From: Aldehydirespirator sp965220485
Lineage (GTDB): Bacteria; Actinomycetota; Acidimicrobiia; Acidimicrobiales; Aldehydirespiratoraceae
DNA: 64,000 nucleotides
NCBI GenBank assembly: GCA_965220485.1
Contig: OZ244832.1
Location: 62,001 to 126,000 of the forward strand
Reading direction: 5' to 3'
Shown: piece after piece, positions 7,064-16,488 of the stretch
How the letters are laid out: each line of letters begins with the position of its first letter
Numbering within the stretch: the stretch's first letter is position 1
The notes under the pieces: generated by a model
The model's input: only the letters and a program-made list of their open reading frames with translations
Told to the model about the DNA's origin: nothing
Databases searched by the model: none
Translations under genes and position numbers: made by a program

Positions 7064-10000
7064 GCCAGCACCGCCGCATCGAGAAGGTCCTGCTGCTCCT
7101 GTGCGTGAACCGTGGGGCTGCCGCCCGCCGGGCTGCCCGACTCGGGGCGGCTCACCCTGCGGATCTGGTAGTTGTCGCCGTGGGCTTCGTAGAGCCGTCC
7201 CTTGATCCCGTTCCAGGCGCCCATGTTCTCGGGCTCCTCCTGCAGCCAGACGATCTCGGAAGCGTTCGGGTATCTGCGCAGCTCGTAGTCCACCGCGCCG
7301 TACGGCCACGGGAAGAGCTGCTCGACGCGGCACACAGCCAGCGGGGCGCTCTTGGTGTCGCGCAGCTCCATGGCCGGGTACGCCACCTTGCCGCTGCAGA
7401 AGACCACTCTGGTCACGGCCTCCGGATCGACGGTTCCAGCCTCCGCTCCGGGGTCGCCGAGCACCTCCTCGAACGTTCCCGACGACAGCTCGGCGACCTT
7501 CGAGCGGGCGGACTTGGAGCGCAGCAGCGACTTGGGGGTGAACAAGATCAGGGGCTTGCGGACGCGGTGGATCATCTGGCGGCGCAGCAAATGGAAGTAC
7601 TGCGCCGCAGTCGTGGGCTGGCACACGTGCATGTTGTCCTCCGCGGCCAGCGTCAGGAACCGCTCGATGCGGGCCGACGAGTGCTCCGGACCCTGGCCCT
7701 CCATGCCGTGCGGGAGCAGCAGCACGATCCCGCAGTGCTGGTCCCACTTGTCCTCGGCCGCCACGATGAACTGGTCGATGATGATCTGGGCCCCGTTGGC
7801 GAAGTCGCCGAACTGGGCCTCCCACATGACCAGGACCTCCGGCTTGGCCACCGCGTAGCCGTACTCGAAGCCCAAAGCGGCGTACTCCGACAGAAGAGAG
7901 TCGTAGATCCACAGGGCGGCCTCGTGCGCGCACACGGCGGATAGCGGCACGTACTCCTCGCTGGTCAGGTAGTCCACCAGGGTGGAGTGCCGGTGCGAGA
8001 AGGTCCCCCGGCGGCTGTCCTGGCCGCTGAGTCGAACGGGGGTGCCCTCCATCAGCAGCGATCCGAAGGCCATAGCCTCGCCCACCCCCCAGTCGAACTC
8101 GCCGCTGCGGAACATCCGGTTGCGCTGCTCGAACTGCCTGGCCAGCTTCGGGTGCACGGTGAAGCCGTCGGGCACGGTGTTGAGAGCCTGGTAGATGCGT
8201 TCGGTGGTGACCGAGTCGATGGCGGTGCGGACGTGGGGCATCACGCCCATCGGTTCCGGTGGGCGCCGGGCCCGGATGTTGTGTCCGGGTGCCGCGTCGC
8301 GGGTCTCGTCCAAAGCGGTCTGGAGCTGCTCGCGGTACTCGGCCAGGGATGCGTCCACCTCGTCCGCGCTGAGGTCGCCTCGCTTCATCAGTGATTCGGT
8401 GTACTGGGTGCGCACCGTGGGCTTGGCGTCGATGCGGCGGTACATCTCCGGCAGCGTGTAGCTGGGGTCGTCGCCCTCGTTGTGCCCGTGGCGCCGGTAG
8501 CAGATCATGTCGATCACGGCGTCCTTGGTGAACTTCTGGCGGTAGGCGAAGGCCAGCCGGGCGACGCGCACGCAGGCCTCGGGGTCGTCTCCGTTCACGT
8601 GGAAGATCGGCGCGCCGACCATCTTGGCCACGTCGGTGGAGTACTGGGTGGAGCGGGCCGAGTCCGGCGTGGTGGTGAATCCGAGCTGGTTGTTGATCAC
8701 CAGGTGGACCGTTCCGCCCACGCGGTACCCCCTGATGAGGCTCAGATTGAACGTCTCGGCTACCACTCCCTGGCCCGCGAAGGCGGCGTCGCCGTGGATC
8801 AGCAGTGGCATGACCGGGAAGGGTCCGTAACTGCCGTCGGCCGGGATGTTGTCCATCCGCGCTCTTGCCATGCCCACAACCACCGGGTCGACGGCCTCGA
8901 GGTGGGAGGGGTTGGCGGCCAGCTCGACCAGCAGGTGCTTGCCCGACGGGCTCTCGTAGGCGCCGATCTGGCCGAGGTGGTACTTCACATCGCCGCTGCC
9001 CTGGATCTGGTCGGTGGTTATGGCTCCCTCGAACTGCTTGAACAGCTCGTGGTAGGTCTTGCCCACCAGGTTGACGAGCACGTTCAGCCGCCCCCGGTGG
9101 GCCATGCCCATCACCACCTCTGCCAGCGGCGCGTCCGCGGCGCATGTCAGCAGGGCGTCCAGCAGTGGGATGGCCGACTCCGCGCCTTCCAGGCCGAAGC
9201 GCTTCTGGCCGACGTACTTGGTGCCAAGGAAGTTGCTGAGGGCCTCGGCCGCGTTGAGCTGGCTCAGGATGCGACGCTGGTCCTCACCCTTGAGCGTGCT
9301 GGCGACCCCCTCGATCTGCTCCTGCATCCACCGCTTCTCGTTGGGCTCCTGGATGTGCATGTACTCCACGCCGACGGTGCGGCAGTAGGCATCGCGCAAC
9401 ACGCCCAGCAGGTCTCCGAGCTTCATCCGGCGCGTCTGGCCCACAGTGGCGTATATCCCGGTCTCGCTGCCGGTCAGGAACTCGCGGTCGAGGTCCCAGA
9501 TAGTGAGCCCGTAGGTGGCGGGGTCGAGCTCGGCGTGCATCACGGGGGCCTCGTCGCGCAGCGGGTTGAGATCGGCGATCAGATGACCCCGCACCCGGTA
9601 CTGGTTGATGAGCTGGTTGACCTTGGCCTGCTTCTCGAGCATGGCCGCCTCGCGGTCCACCGGGTTGAAGTCCCGCCGCCACTTCACGGCCTCGTACGGG
9701 ATGTGAAGGGAGCGGAAGGCCTTCCCGTAGAAGTCGTCCTTGCCCAGCAACAGGTCGTGAACCTTCTGCAGGAACAGCCCCGACTCGGCGCCCTGGATGA
9801 CTCGATGGTCGTAGGTGCTGCTGATCGTCACCAGCTTGCTCACGCCCAGGTCCGCCAGCAGCGAGGGGTCGGCGGCCTCGTACTCGGTGGGGAACGCCAG
9901 CGCTCCCACGCCGACGATCGTTCCCTGCCCGGCCATCAGCCGGGGCACTGACTGCTGGGTGCCGATGGTGCCGGGGTTGGTGATGGTGACGGTGACGCCG

Positions 10001-10776
10001 CGCATGTCGTCGGCGGTCAGCCGGTTCTCGCGGATCTTGGCGATCTGCTCGTCGTAGCGCTCCACGAAGGCGGCGAAGTCGAGCGTTTCGGCGTCGGGGA
10101 TGCACGGGACCATCAACGAGCGCGTGCCGTCGTCGCGGGCTATGTCCACTGCGATCCCGAGGCCGATGTGATCGGGTCGCACGATCCTCGGCTTGCCGTC
10201 CGCGTCGGTGGCGAAGATGTTGTTCATGGCCGGGATCGTGTCGGCGACGGCTCGCACGACGGCGTAGCCGATCAGATGAGTGAACGAGACCCTGCGAACC
10301 ATCTTGCGGCTGAGGTGGCCGTTGATGACCTTGCGATTGACCTCCAGAAGCTTGGCGGGAACGTCGCGGAAGCTCGTGGCCGTCGGCACGGCCAGACTGG
10401 CCTCCATGTTGGAGACGATGCGGGCTCCGGCGCCTCTGATCGGTTCGCCGATGGGCGTGTCGTCGGCGGCCGGTTCCGCCTTCGCAGCGCGCCGCGGCTT
10501 GGGCCGGCCTGCGAGCGGCTCGGTCACGCCGGTGGCGGGCACGGGAGGCGCCGTCACGTCTGTGGCGGTGGTGTCGATGGTGGTCCGGGGCGCGGCCGAT
10601 GGTTCCGGCGGGGCGGCTCCGGCGACCGGTGAATCCGGCGTCTCGCCCTCGAACAGGGCGCGCCAGGCTTCGTCAACCGAGGCTGGGTCGGCCGCCCACA
10701 GGTCGCGCATCTCGTCGATGACCCAGGCATTGGCGCCCAGGGCGTCGCTTGGCTCGGTACGGCTCTGGTCGCTCAT
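7060..10776 (-). CDS. kgd: Multifunctional 2-oxoglutarate decarboxylase/dehydrogenase E1-E2 fusion
   Basis: 1238 residues, the actinobacterial fusion type. Residues ~1-40 form the short E1 N-terminal helix (MRDLWAADPASVDEAW); a Pro/Ala linker follows to ~115; ~115-360 is an E2-type acyltransferase domain (SFTHLIGYAVVRA, MAGQGTIVGVG, STYDHRVIQGAESG); the rest is a thiamine-diphosphate E1 (MGMAHRGRLNVL, GDAAFAGQG, INNQLGFTT, RRHGHNEGDDPS). It converts 2-oxoglutarate to succinyl-CoA or succinic semialdehyde in the TCA cycle and can act as carboligase. ATG at 10776 is chosen because MSDQSR begins the conserved N-terminus; sequence upstream is dispersed-repeat spacer. Complete and intact. Confidence 0.95.
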   Translation of the reverse strand: MSDQSRTEPSDALGANAWVIDEMRDLWAADPASVDEAWRALFEGETPDSPVAGAAPPEPSAAPRTTIDTTATDVTAPPVPATGVTEPLAGRPKPRRAAKAEPAADDTPIGEPIRGAGARIVSNMEASLAVPTATSFRDVPAKLLEVNRKVINGHLSRKMVRRVSFTHLIGYAVVRAVADTIPAMNNIFATDADGKPRIVRPDHIGLGIAVDIARDDGTRSLMVPCIPDAETLDFAAFVERYDEQIAKIRENRLTADDMRGVTVTITNPGTIGTQQSVPRLMAGQGTIVGVGALAFPTEYEAADPSLLADLGVSKLVTISSTYDHRVIQGAESGLFLQKVHDLLLGKDDFYGKAFRSLHIPYEAVKWRRDFNPVDREAAMLEKQAKVNQLINQYRVRGHLIADLNPLRDEAPVMHAELDPATYGLTIWDLDREFLTGSETGIYATVGQTRRMKLGDLLGVLRDAYCRTVGVEYMHIQEPNEKRWMQEQIEGVASTLKGEDQRRILSQLNAAEALSNFLGTKYVGQKRFGLEGAESAIPLLDALLTCAADAPLAEVVMGMAHRGRLNVLVNLVGKTYHELFKQFEGAITTDQIQGSGDVKYHLGQIGAYESPSGKHLLVELAANPSHLEAVDPVVVGMARARMDNIPADGSYGPFPVMPLLIHGDAAFAGQGVVAETFNLSLIRGYRVGGTVHLVINNQLGFTTTPDSARSTQYSTDVAKMVGAPIFHVNGDDPEACVRVARLAFAYRQKFTKDAVIDMICYRRHGHNEGDDPSYTLPEMYRRIDAKPTVRTQYTESLMKRGDLSADEVDASLAEYREQLQTALDETRDAAPGHNIRARRPPEPMGVMPHVRTAIDSVTTERIYQALNTVPDGFTVHPKLARQFEQRNRMFRSGEFDWGVGEAMAFGSLLMEGTPVRLSGQDSRRGTFSHRHSTLVDYLTSEEYVPLSAVCAHEAALWIYDSLLSEYAALGFEYGYAVAKPEVLVMWEAQFGDFANGAQIIIDQFIVAAEDKWDQHCGIVLLLPHGMEGQGPEHSSARIERFLTLAAEDNMHVCQPTTAAQYFHLLRRQMIHRVRKPLILFTPKSLLRSKSARSKVAELSSGTFEEVLGDPGAEAGTVDPEAVTRVVFCSGKVAYPAMELRDTKSAPLAVCRVEQLFPWPYGAVDYELRRYPNASEIVWLQEEPENMGAWNGIKGRLYEAHGDNYQIRRVSRPESGSPAGGSPTVHAQEQQDLLDAAVLA

Positions 10777-10845
10777 CGAGGCAATCCTACTTCTTGGCAG
10801 TGAACGACGAATAGGTGCGAGCACCTCGCGACAAATCGTTGTGTC

Positions 10846-10946
10846 TCCCACTCTTGTTCGCTGCGCTCACGGGCCGCTCGGGCCACGGCCTCGCTCCCTG
10901 CCTTGCGGAGTTGCCTCATCATTCGCGCCCATTCGCTCGGTCTCTT
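10846..10946 (-). repeat. Dispersed two-module repeat, copy 2
   Basis: Minus-strand copy: module A (GAGACCGAGCGAATGGG, diverged) near 10929-10945 and core at 10846-10895. It fills the divergent spacer between kgd and exonuclease III, so the promoters of both genes must lie in or beside it. Confidence 0.8.
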
Positions 10947-10966
10947 GGCCGGGATAGGGTCCGCCT

Positions 10967-11848
10967 GTGCGGGTCGTCACCTGGAACGTCAACTCGTTGA
11001 AGGCGCGGCTCGGCCGGGTGCAGCGGTGGATCGAGTCGTTCTCCCCGGATGTGGTGTGCCTACAGGAGACCAAACTCGCCGCCGACGCCTTCCCGGCGCT
11101 GGCCTTCCAGGAGTTCGGCTACGACTGCTTCCATCACGGCGAGGGACGCTGGAACGGCGTGGCCGTGCTGAGCAGGGTGGGTCTGTCCGATCCGGTGGCC
11201 GGATTCGGCGACGGCATCGACCCCGACCCCGACGCCCGGTTGGCGTGGGCCACCTGCGGAGGGGTGCGGGTGGCGTCGTGCTACGTGCCCAACGGCCGGG
11301 CCATCGGTCACGATCACTACCATTACAAGCTCGACTGGTTGAGCCGCCTGCGAGCCTCTCTGGATGCCCAAGCCGATCCGGACTCACCTGTCCTGGTGTG
11401 CGGCGACTTCAACATCGCTCCTGCTGATCAGGACGTCTACGACCCGGCCGCCTTCACCGACACCACTCACACCAGCGCCGCGGAACGGGAGCGGCTCTCG
11501 AGCCTGCTCGAGTGGGGACTGTTCGATGTGTTCCGTGAGCACCATCGCGATGATGGGCTGTTCACATGGTGGGACTACCGGGGAGGCGACTTCCACAAGC
11601 GCAAGGGGATGCGCATCGATCTGGTGCTGGCGACCCGCACGGCCGCCGACGCGGCCAGCTTCGTGCTAATCGACCGCAATGAGCGCAAGGGCCCCAAGGA
11701 CGACCCGCCCAGCGACCACGCGCCGTTGTTCGTTGATCTAGAGGCCGAGCGGATGGGCCGTGGTTCCCGAGGATCGAGTGAGGCGCGGAGCGAGGCCGTG
11801 GCCCGAGCGGCCCGTGAGCGCAGCGAACAAGAGCGAGAATCGGGATGA
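10967..11848 (+). CDS. xthA: Exodeoxyribonuclease III (AP endonuclease)
   Basis: Exonuclease III-type AP endonuclease. Seen: VTWNVNSLKARL (metal-binding Asn), CLQETK (catalytic Glu), VPNGRAIG, VLVCGDFNIAP (Asp/Asn of the active site), RIDLVLA and PSDHAPLFVDL (catalytic His). The GTG start at 10967 gives the usual MRVVTWN beginning. The core enzyme ends at residue ~256 (VDLEAER); the last ~37 residues (to SEAVARAARERSEQERESG) are encoded by a dispersed repeat copy rather than by enzyme sequence, an unusual repeat-derived tail. Role: base-excision repair of abasic sites. Confidence 0.93.
   Translation: MRVVTWNVNSLKARLGRVQRWIESFSPDVVCLQETKLAADAFPALAFQEFGYDCFHHGEGRWNGVAVLSRVGLSDPVAGFGDGIDPDPDARLAWATCGGVRVASCYVPNGRAIGHDHYHYKLDWLSRLRASLDAQADPDSPVLVCGDFNIAPADQDVYDPAAFTDTTHTSAAERERLSSLLEWGLFDVFREHHRDDGLFTWWDYRGGDFHKRKGMRIDLVLATRTAADAASFVLIDRNERKGPKDDPPSDHAPLFVDLEAERMGRGSRGSSEARSEAVARAARERSEQERESG
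11741..11840 (+). repeat. Dispersed two-module repeat, copy 3 (coding)
   Basis: Module A (GAGGCCGAGCGGATGGG) at 11741-11757 and core at 11792-11840, both translated as the C-terminal tail of exonuclease III. The repeat is open in this frame, so its insertion lengthened the protein without breaking it. Confidence 0.85.
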
Positions 11849-11903
11849 CGCACCGCGGGTTTATGACCGATCCGCGCGACCTCTCGCAAGAGGTCGCTGC
11901 GCC

Positions 11904-14132
11904 GTGCTGACGCCGCTGGACGAGCACGCCCTGCTCGTCTTCTGGACTCAGCTGCTGGTGCTAGTGGTGGCGGCACGGGCCGTGGGCTACGGGATGCGTC
12001 GGGTCGGGCTGCCCTCGGTGATCGGCCATCTGGCCGCGGGCGTGATCCTCGGGCCTTCGGTGTTCGGCGCGGTGTGGCCGAGCGGCTTCGAGTGGTTCCT
12101 TCCCCACGAGGAGATCTCCTCGGGCGCCCTGTTCGCGGTCACCTGGCTCGGGGTGGCGCTGCTGCTGGTCACAGCCGGGTTCGAGACGGACCTGGAGCTG
12201 ATACGTCGCTTGGGGCGTGCCGCGGCGCTGGTGACCGGCTTCAGCCTCGTCGTGCCGCTGGCCGGAGGTCTGGTGACCGGCTTGGTGCTGCCCGAGGACT
12301 TTGTGGGTGGCGGTGCCGATCGCACCGTGTTCGCGCTGTTCGTAGCCGCGGCGCTGTCGGTGTCGGCGCTGGCCGTGATCGCCCGGATCCTGTCGGAACT
12401 GGGGCTGATGAGGCGCGATTTCGGCCAGATCACGGTGGCTGCGGGAATGGCCAACGACGTGGTCGGCTGGGTGATGCTCGCGGTGTTCGCGGGCTTCGCC
12501 ACCGCAGGCGAGGTGTCGGTGGGGGGCACCCTTCGGACCGTGCTGGGCCTCGCCGCGTTCCTGTTCCTGGCGATGACGCTGGGCCAGCGCGCCATCGATG
12601 CGAGCCTGCGGCGGATCCGGCGCGACGGACCCAACCTGCACGGCGCGCTCGGCATCGCAGTGATCACCATGCTGGTGTTCGGGGTGGCCACCCAGGCGTT
12701 GGGTATCGAGGCTGTGCTCGGGGCGTTCGTGGCCGGGGTGGTGCTGAACCGCTCTCGTTTCCAGCAGCACGAGGTTGTTCATCACATCGAGTCGCTCACC
12801 AACGCCTTCTTGGCCCCGGTGTTCTTCGCCATGGCCGGACTTCGGGTCGATCTCTCCCTGTTGGGTGAGGGCAGTGCGCTGGCCTGGGCCGGGGCGGTGA
12901 TGGCGGTGGCGATCGTGGCCAAGTTCGCGGGCGCCTTCGTCGGTGCGAGGCTGGCGGGACAGTCGCAGCGGGCTGCGGTGGCGCTGGGTGCAGGCCTCAA
13001 CGCCCGCGGTGCCCTGGAGATCGTCATCGCTTCGGTGGGGCTGTCTCTGGGGGTGTTCAGCGAGACGGCATACACCGTCATCGTGATCGTGCCCCTGGTG
13101 ACCTCGGTGTTCGCCGCGGTGAGCCTGCGGTTGGCGGTGCGGGACTGGATGGGGTCTCCTGCGGAGCGCGAGCGCCTCGAGCGCGAGGAGGCCCTCAGCC
13201 GGAACCTGGTGGTGCGCTCTTCGCGGCTGCTGTTGGCCTCGAGGGCTGAGCCCGCGTCCATAGCGGCCGCGCAGCTCATGCACTTTGCCTGGCCGGTGCA
13301 GGTGCCCGCCACTGTGATCTCAGTGATGCCCGAGAGCCTTGGCGACGGCTTCTACCACTCCGACGGCTCGACCAGACGCCAGTGGCCCGACATCACCATC
13401 ATCCGCAATGTTCTCGACGGGCGGGACGTAGATCACCGCCAGGTGAAGGCCTCCAGCGCAGCCGGCGCGGTGGTCGCGTCGGCCATAGTGGCGGAGGCCC
13501 GCCTTGGGTACGGCGCGATCTGCGTCGGTGTGGCCGGCCGTCATGAGGGCCAGCTGTACTCGCCGATGGTCGACGAGCTTCTGCTGCACTCGCCTCTTCC
13601 GGTGGTGATCGTCAGGCGGGCCGATGGTCTGGAGACGCCGCTGCCGGGCGCCTTCACCCGTGCCATCGTGCCGGTGACGGGCACGAGGTCCTCCAGGGCC
13701 GCTCAGGAGGTGGCCTTCGGGGTGAGCAGCCAGCTCGGCACCGAGGTGGTGCTGACCCACGTGGTGCAGCGGCAATGGCCGGAGTTGCGGATGCTGCCCA
13801 AGCGGCTGACCCGCAGCAAGCTGGCCTCCCGGGTGCTCGGTGAGACCCACAGCGAATCGGCTCGCCCGGTGGTTGATGCGCTCATGGACGCCGCCAGGGT
13901 GCGGGGCGAAGAGATGAATGTGGAGGCCCACACCCTGGTCCAGGAAGGCTCGTCACCCGCTTCGACTCTGGTGGCGGTCGCCGAGGAGCAGCAGGCCGAT
14001 CTGGTGGTGCTGGGCGCGTCGCTGCGCAATGTGGACGGTCGCCCCTTCCTGGGCCACACCGTCGAGACCGTGCTGGAGCGCTGCCCCGCCAACGTCGCAG
14101 TAGTAGCCATGCCCCGCGCCGCGTCCGGCTAG
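11904..14132 (+). CDS. CPA2-type cation/proton antiporter with C-terminal Usp-like domains
   Basis: ~742 residues from a GTG at 11904 (an upstream in-frame start would read through the repeat). Residues ~10-415 hold about 12 hydrophobic segments of a Na+(K+)/H+ exchanger: GLPSVIGHLAAGVILGPSVF, LLLVTAGFETDLELI, AALSVSALAVIARIL, GLNARGALEIVIA are characteristic. Residues ~430-740 form two soluble Usp-like nucleotide-binding modules, the second ending ADLVVLGASLRN then the CPANVAVVAMP end. Similar fused transporters use the cytoplasmic part for nucleotide-dependent control. Likely role: pH and ion balance at the membrane. Confidence 0.88.
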   Translation: MLTPLDEHALLVFWTQLLVLVVAARAVGYGMRRVGLPSVIGHLAAGVILGPSVFGAVWPSGFEWFLPHEEISSGALFAVTWLGVALLLVTAGFETDLELIRRLGRAAALVTGFSLVVPLAGGLVTGLVLPEDFVGGGADRTVFALFVAAALSVSALAVIARILSELGLMRRDFGQITVAAGMANDVVGWVMLAVFAGFATAGEVSVGGTLRTVLGLAAFLFLAMTLGQRAIDASLRRIRRDGPNLHGALGIAVITMLVFGVATQALGIEAVLGAFVAGVVLNRSRFQQHEVVHHIESLTNAFLAPVFFAMAGLRVDLSLLGEGSALAWAGAVMAVAIVAKFAGAFVGARLAGQSQRAAVALGAGLNARGALEIVIASVGLSLGVFSETAYTVIVIVPLVTSVFAAVSLRLAVRDWMGSPAERERLEREEALSRNLVVRSSRLLLASRAEPASIAAAQLMHFAWPVQVPATVISVMPESLGDGFYHSDGSTRRQWPDITIIRNVLDGRDVDHRQVKASSAAGAVVASAIVAEARLGYGAICVGVAGRHEGQLYSPMVDELLLHSPLPVVIVRRADGLETPLPGAFTRAIVPVTGTRSSRAAQEVAFGVSSQLGTEVVLTHVVQRQWPELRMLPKRLTRSKLASRVLGETHSESARPVVDALMDAARVRGEEMNVEAHTLVQEGSSPASTLVAVAEEQQADLVVLGASLRNVDGRPFLGHTVETVLERCPANVAVVAMPRAASG

Positions 14133-14267
14133 CGGCAGCCCGAGCGCACCCTCCTAGCTGCGTCCTCTGCCGTTATGGGGTTTGGGCCGAGTTGTCCAGC
14201 GGTGTCCGACTGCGGGGCATTCCCATGTGCATGGAGTTCGAACGTGTCGTGAACAAGGCGCTCGACG

Positions 14268-15406
14268 TGTGGGTGCCGGAAACTCGGCCGTGGTCGTTGA
14301 CCTGCCGCGATGCGGGCCGATGCTGTCCTCGTGTACCGAATCTTGTACCGATTCCTGGCATCACTGGCTCGGCTCACTGTGCGGTCAGGCCGCTCGAAGG
14401 ACCTCGAGATCATCGTGTTGTGCCACCAACTCGCTGTGCTGCGCCGCCAAATCGACCGACCCGTGCTCGGCGACGCCGACCGCAGCTTGCTCGGAGCGAT
14501 CGCGGCCGCGCTCGCGCGACCGAGCCGAACCGGGTGGCTGGTCACCCCCGACACGCTGTTGCGTTGGCACCGGCGCCGCATCGTCGGGCACTGGACCCAA
14601 CCACAGCGACCGCCGGGCCGACCGTCGACCTCAGCAGAGATTCGCCGACTCGCACTGCGCCGCGCAGCCGAGAATCCAACCTGGGGATACCGCCGTATCC
14701 ACGGCGAACTCGCCGGGCTCGGTCACCGCCTCGCTGCGTCCACGGTCTGGCAGATCCTCAACAACGCCGGAATCGACCCCGCCCCCACACGCTCGGAAGT
14801 CACCTGGTCGCAGTTCCTGCGGTCCCAGGCCGCCGTCGCCTGCGACTTCGCCACCATCGAAACCGTCACGCTGCGCAGGTTCTACCTGCTGTTCTTCATC
14901 GACATCCCCACCCGGACCGTGTACTTCGCAGGGGTCACAGACCACCCCAGCGGCGTCTGGGCCAGCCAAGCGGCGCGGAACCTGTTGCTCCGTCACGGCC
15001 ACCAACTCGCCGACGCCCGGGCGCTCGTGCGCGACCGCGCCAGTTCATAGACGCCTTCGACGAGATCTTCAGAACCGAAGGCATGAAGATCCTCAAGACG
15101 CCTGTGCGCACTCCCGTGGCGAACGCGTTCGCCGAACGCTGCATCGGCACCCTTCGACGCGAGCTCCTCGACCGCACCGTCATCTGGAACCAACGGCAAC
15201 TCAACAATCTCGTCGTCGACTACATCGATCATTACAACACGCACCGGCCCCACCGTTCACTCGACCAGCTACCACCCGTCGCCACCGACGCTGCATACCA
15301 GCCAGATAGACACCTCCAAGTCGTGAAAACGGCCCGCTGTGGTGGACTCATCAACGAGTACCAAAATGCCGCCTGACCAGTCACGACACAGTTTTCGGCA
15401 CCCACA
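14268..15406 (+). mobile_element. Insertion sequence with integrase-core transposase
   Basis: 1139-bp element bounded by inverted ends TGTGGGTGCCGGAAACT (left, 14268-14284) and, read inward, TGTGGGTGCCGAAAACT (right, 15390-15406); 16 of 17 match. It contains one integrase-type transposase gene on the + strand. No clear target duplication is visible in the flanks. The 135 bases before it (14133-14267) hold nothing recognisable. Confidence 0.75.
14310..15376 (+). pseudogene. Integrase-core (rve/IS3-like DDE) transposase, frameshifted
   Basis: First frame (14310-15050): helix-turn-helix region IIVLCHQLAVLRRQ, then PTWGYRRIHGELAGLG (HTH_21-type) and the start of the DDE domain (VACDFATIETVTLRRFY, first Asp; LFFIDIPTRTVYFAG). 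It stops at 15048 inside the sequence DRASS. The second frame resumes at once with FIDAFDEIFRTEGMKIL, TPVANAFAERCIGTLRREL (catalytic Glu) and the classic YIDHYNTHRPHRSLDQLPP end. One or two bases are therefore lost near 15040. Programmed frameshifting is unlikely because no slippery A/T run is present. Inactive unless corrected. Confidence 0.85.
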
Positions 15407-15440
15407 GGCCTCCGCCCGCGCCTGACGGGGGTCAGCTGGA

Positions 15441-15888
15441 TTATCCAGGAGTCTTGACCGCGTCGGGGAGCGCCTTCAGCCTCATCGGATCCTCTCCGCC
15501 TTGCTCACTGCCGGCGGCCACGACCCCTCGGGCATCCTTGTTGACGCGGGTGGAGCTGCCCCGACGGTTGAGCACCTCTCGGGCGGCGTCGCGGACCGGC
15601 CCCCACTGGCCGCCCCTGGAGATGAGCACGGACGGTTCCGGCAGCCCCCGCGCGACCCCGCGTGCCTGTTTCGCCTCAGCGGCGAACATCAACAGCGCAT
15701 GCACCAGCACCTTGCCCGGATCATGTGACGGCGCCCGCTCACCCCTCGGCGGCACCGCCGACGACAACGCCTCCCCAAGCCCCAAAGCGTCAGCAAAACG
15801 CCCCAGAACCCACAAACCCCCATGCGCCGCGACCTGATCGCCGCCGCCTGTCACCCTCACATCGCAAGTGCTGCTACAGTCCATCTCG
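15441..15888 (-). pseudogene. IS1380-family transposase fragment
   Basis: The N-terminal part (from an ATG at 15888) reads like IS1380 transposases: GGGDQVAAHGGLWVLGRFAD, ALGLGEALSSAV, GERAPSHDPGKVLVHALLM. After ~85 residues the sequence changes to unrelated residues (AAEAKQARGVARGLPEP) and ends 60 codons later, well short of a normal ~460-residue protein; none of the DDE residues is seen. Likely a joint between an IS1380 copy and another broken gene. Confidence 0.65.
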
Positions 15889-15893
15889 GAGAT

Positions 15894-15953
15894 GCCCCTT
15901 CCAGTGGAACCGATACGTTGTCTACAACACGCATCATTCCACATCGAAGGGGC
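15894..15953. terminator. Large imperfect hairpin
   Basis: Arms GCCCCTTCCAGTGGAA and TTCCACATCGAAGGGGC, with an inner GTTGT-CT-ACAAC palindrome and GTTTT just after the right arm. It lies directly upstream of the IS1380-like fragment and may be the end of that element or a terminator. Confidence 0.4.
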
Positions 15954-16002
15954 GTTTTCCGCGGACGCAAACCCCCAAACAACAACTCGCGAACGATCAG
16001 GG

Positions 16003-16488
16003 CTAACCGAATAGGGAGATTTGGCCTCCGAGCGCGCCAGCGGGTGGGGCCTCCCAAGTGATCTCGTTCGCATCTTGCATCAGGGTCACATTGCCGTTGG
16101 TCACAACTACAGACGTTGCCCTCTCGCCGAGTCTGCATTGCGTCGACATGAGCGGTTCTTGATCTGATGTACTGAGCCACTTCGGAAACTGATCTGAGTT
16201 GCTATTGCCTATCCAAACATAAACTACCCCCCTTTCTTCGAGATTCATCGCGAATCTTTCTGGCTGGCTGATGCCAGTCAGACGGGAGAGACTGAGGGTA
16301 CGACTATCCGAGGACAACACGAGTTCTACAGCATCTTCCCCAATCAATCTCAAGCCGACCACTTCGGTCTGTATTAGAGTCGGAGTCGCGCATATCGTAG
16401 CTGGATTCGAGCTACAAGCACCAAGGCTCACCAGCGCCAATAGACCCATCGCAGGAAGTCGCCATTTGTCTGATCTATCTCGCCGCAT
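16003..16488 (-). CDS. Putative lipoprotein, unknown function
   Basis: 161 residues. The N-terminus is a lipoprotein signal: positive residues (MRRDRSDKW), hydrophobic GLLALVSLGAC with the lipobox Cys at about residue 25, then SSNPATIC. The mature part is a small beta-rich domain (VGLRLIGEDAVELVLSSDS, VVYVWIGNSNSD, TSVVVTNGNVTL). An alternative ATG at 16503 would lengthen the N-terminus slightly. It overlaps the upstream minus-strand gene by 14 bases, so the two are probably co-transcribed. Base composition is visibly more AT-rich than the rest of the window, suggesting recent transfer. No family recognised. Confidence 0.6.
   Translation of the reverse strand: MRRDRSDKWRLPAMGLLALVSLGACSSNPATICATPTLIQTEVVGLRLIGEDAVELVLSSDSRTLSLSRLTGISQPERFAMNLEERGVVYVWIGNSNSDQFPKWLSTSDQEPLMSTQCRLGERATSVVVTNGNVTLMQDANEITWEAPPAGALGGQISLFG

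Noticed and set aside
14310..15376. Programmed -1 frameshift in the integrase-type transposase
   Set aside because: No slippery A/T heptamer or stimulatory structure at 15040; the break lies inside the DDE domain rather than between OrfA and OrfB.
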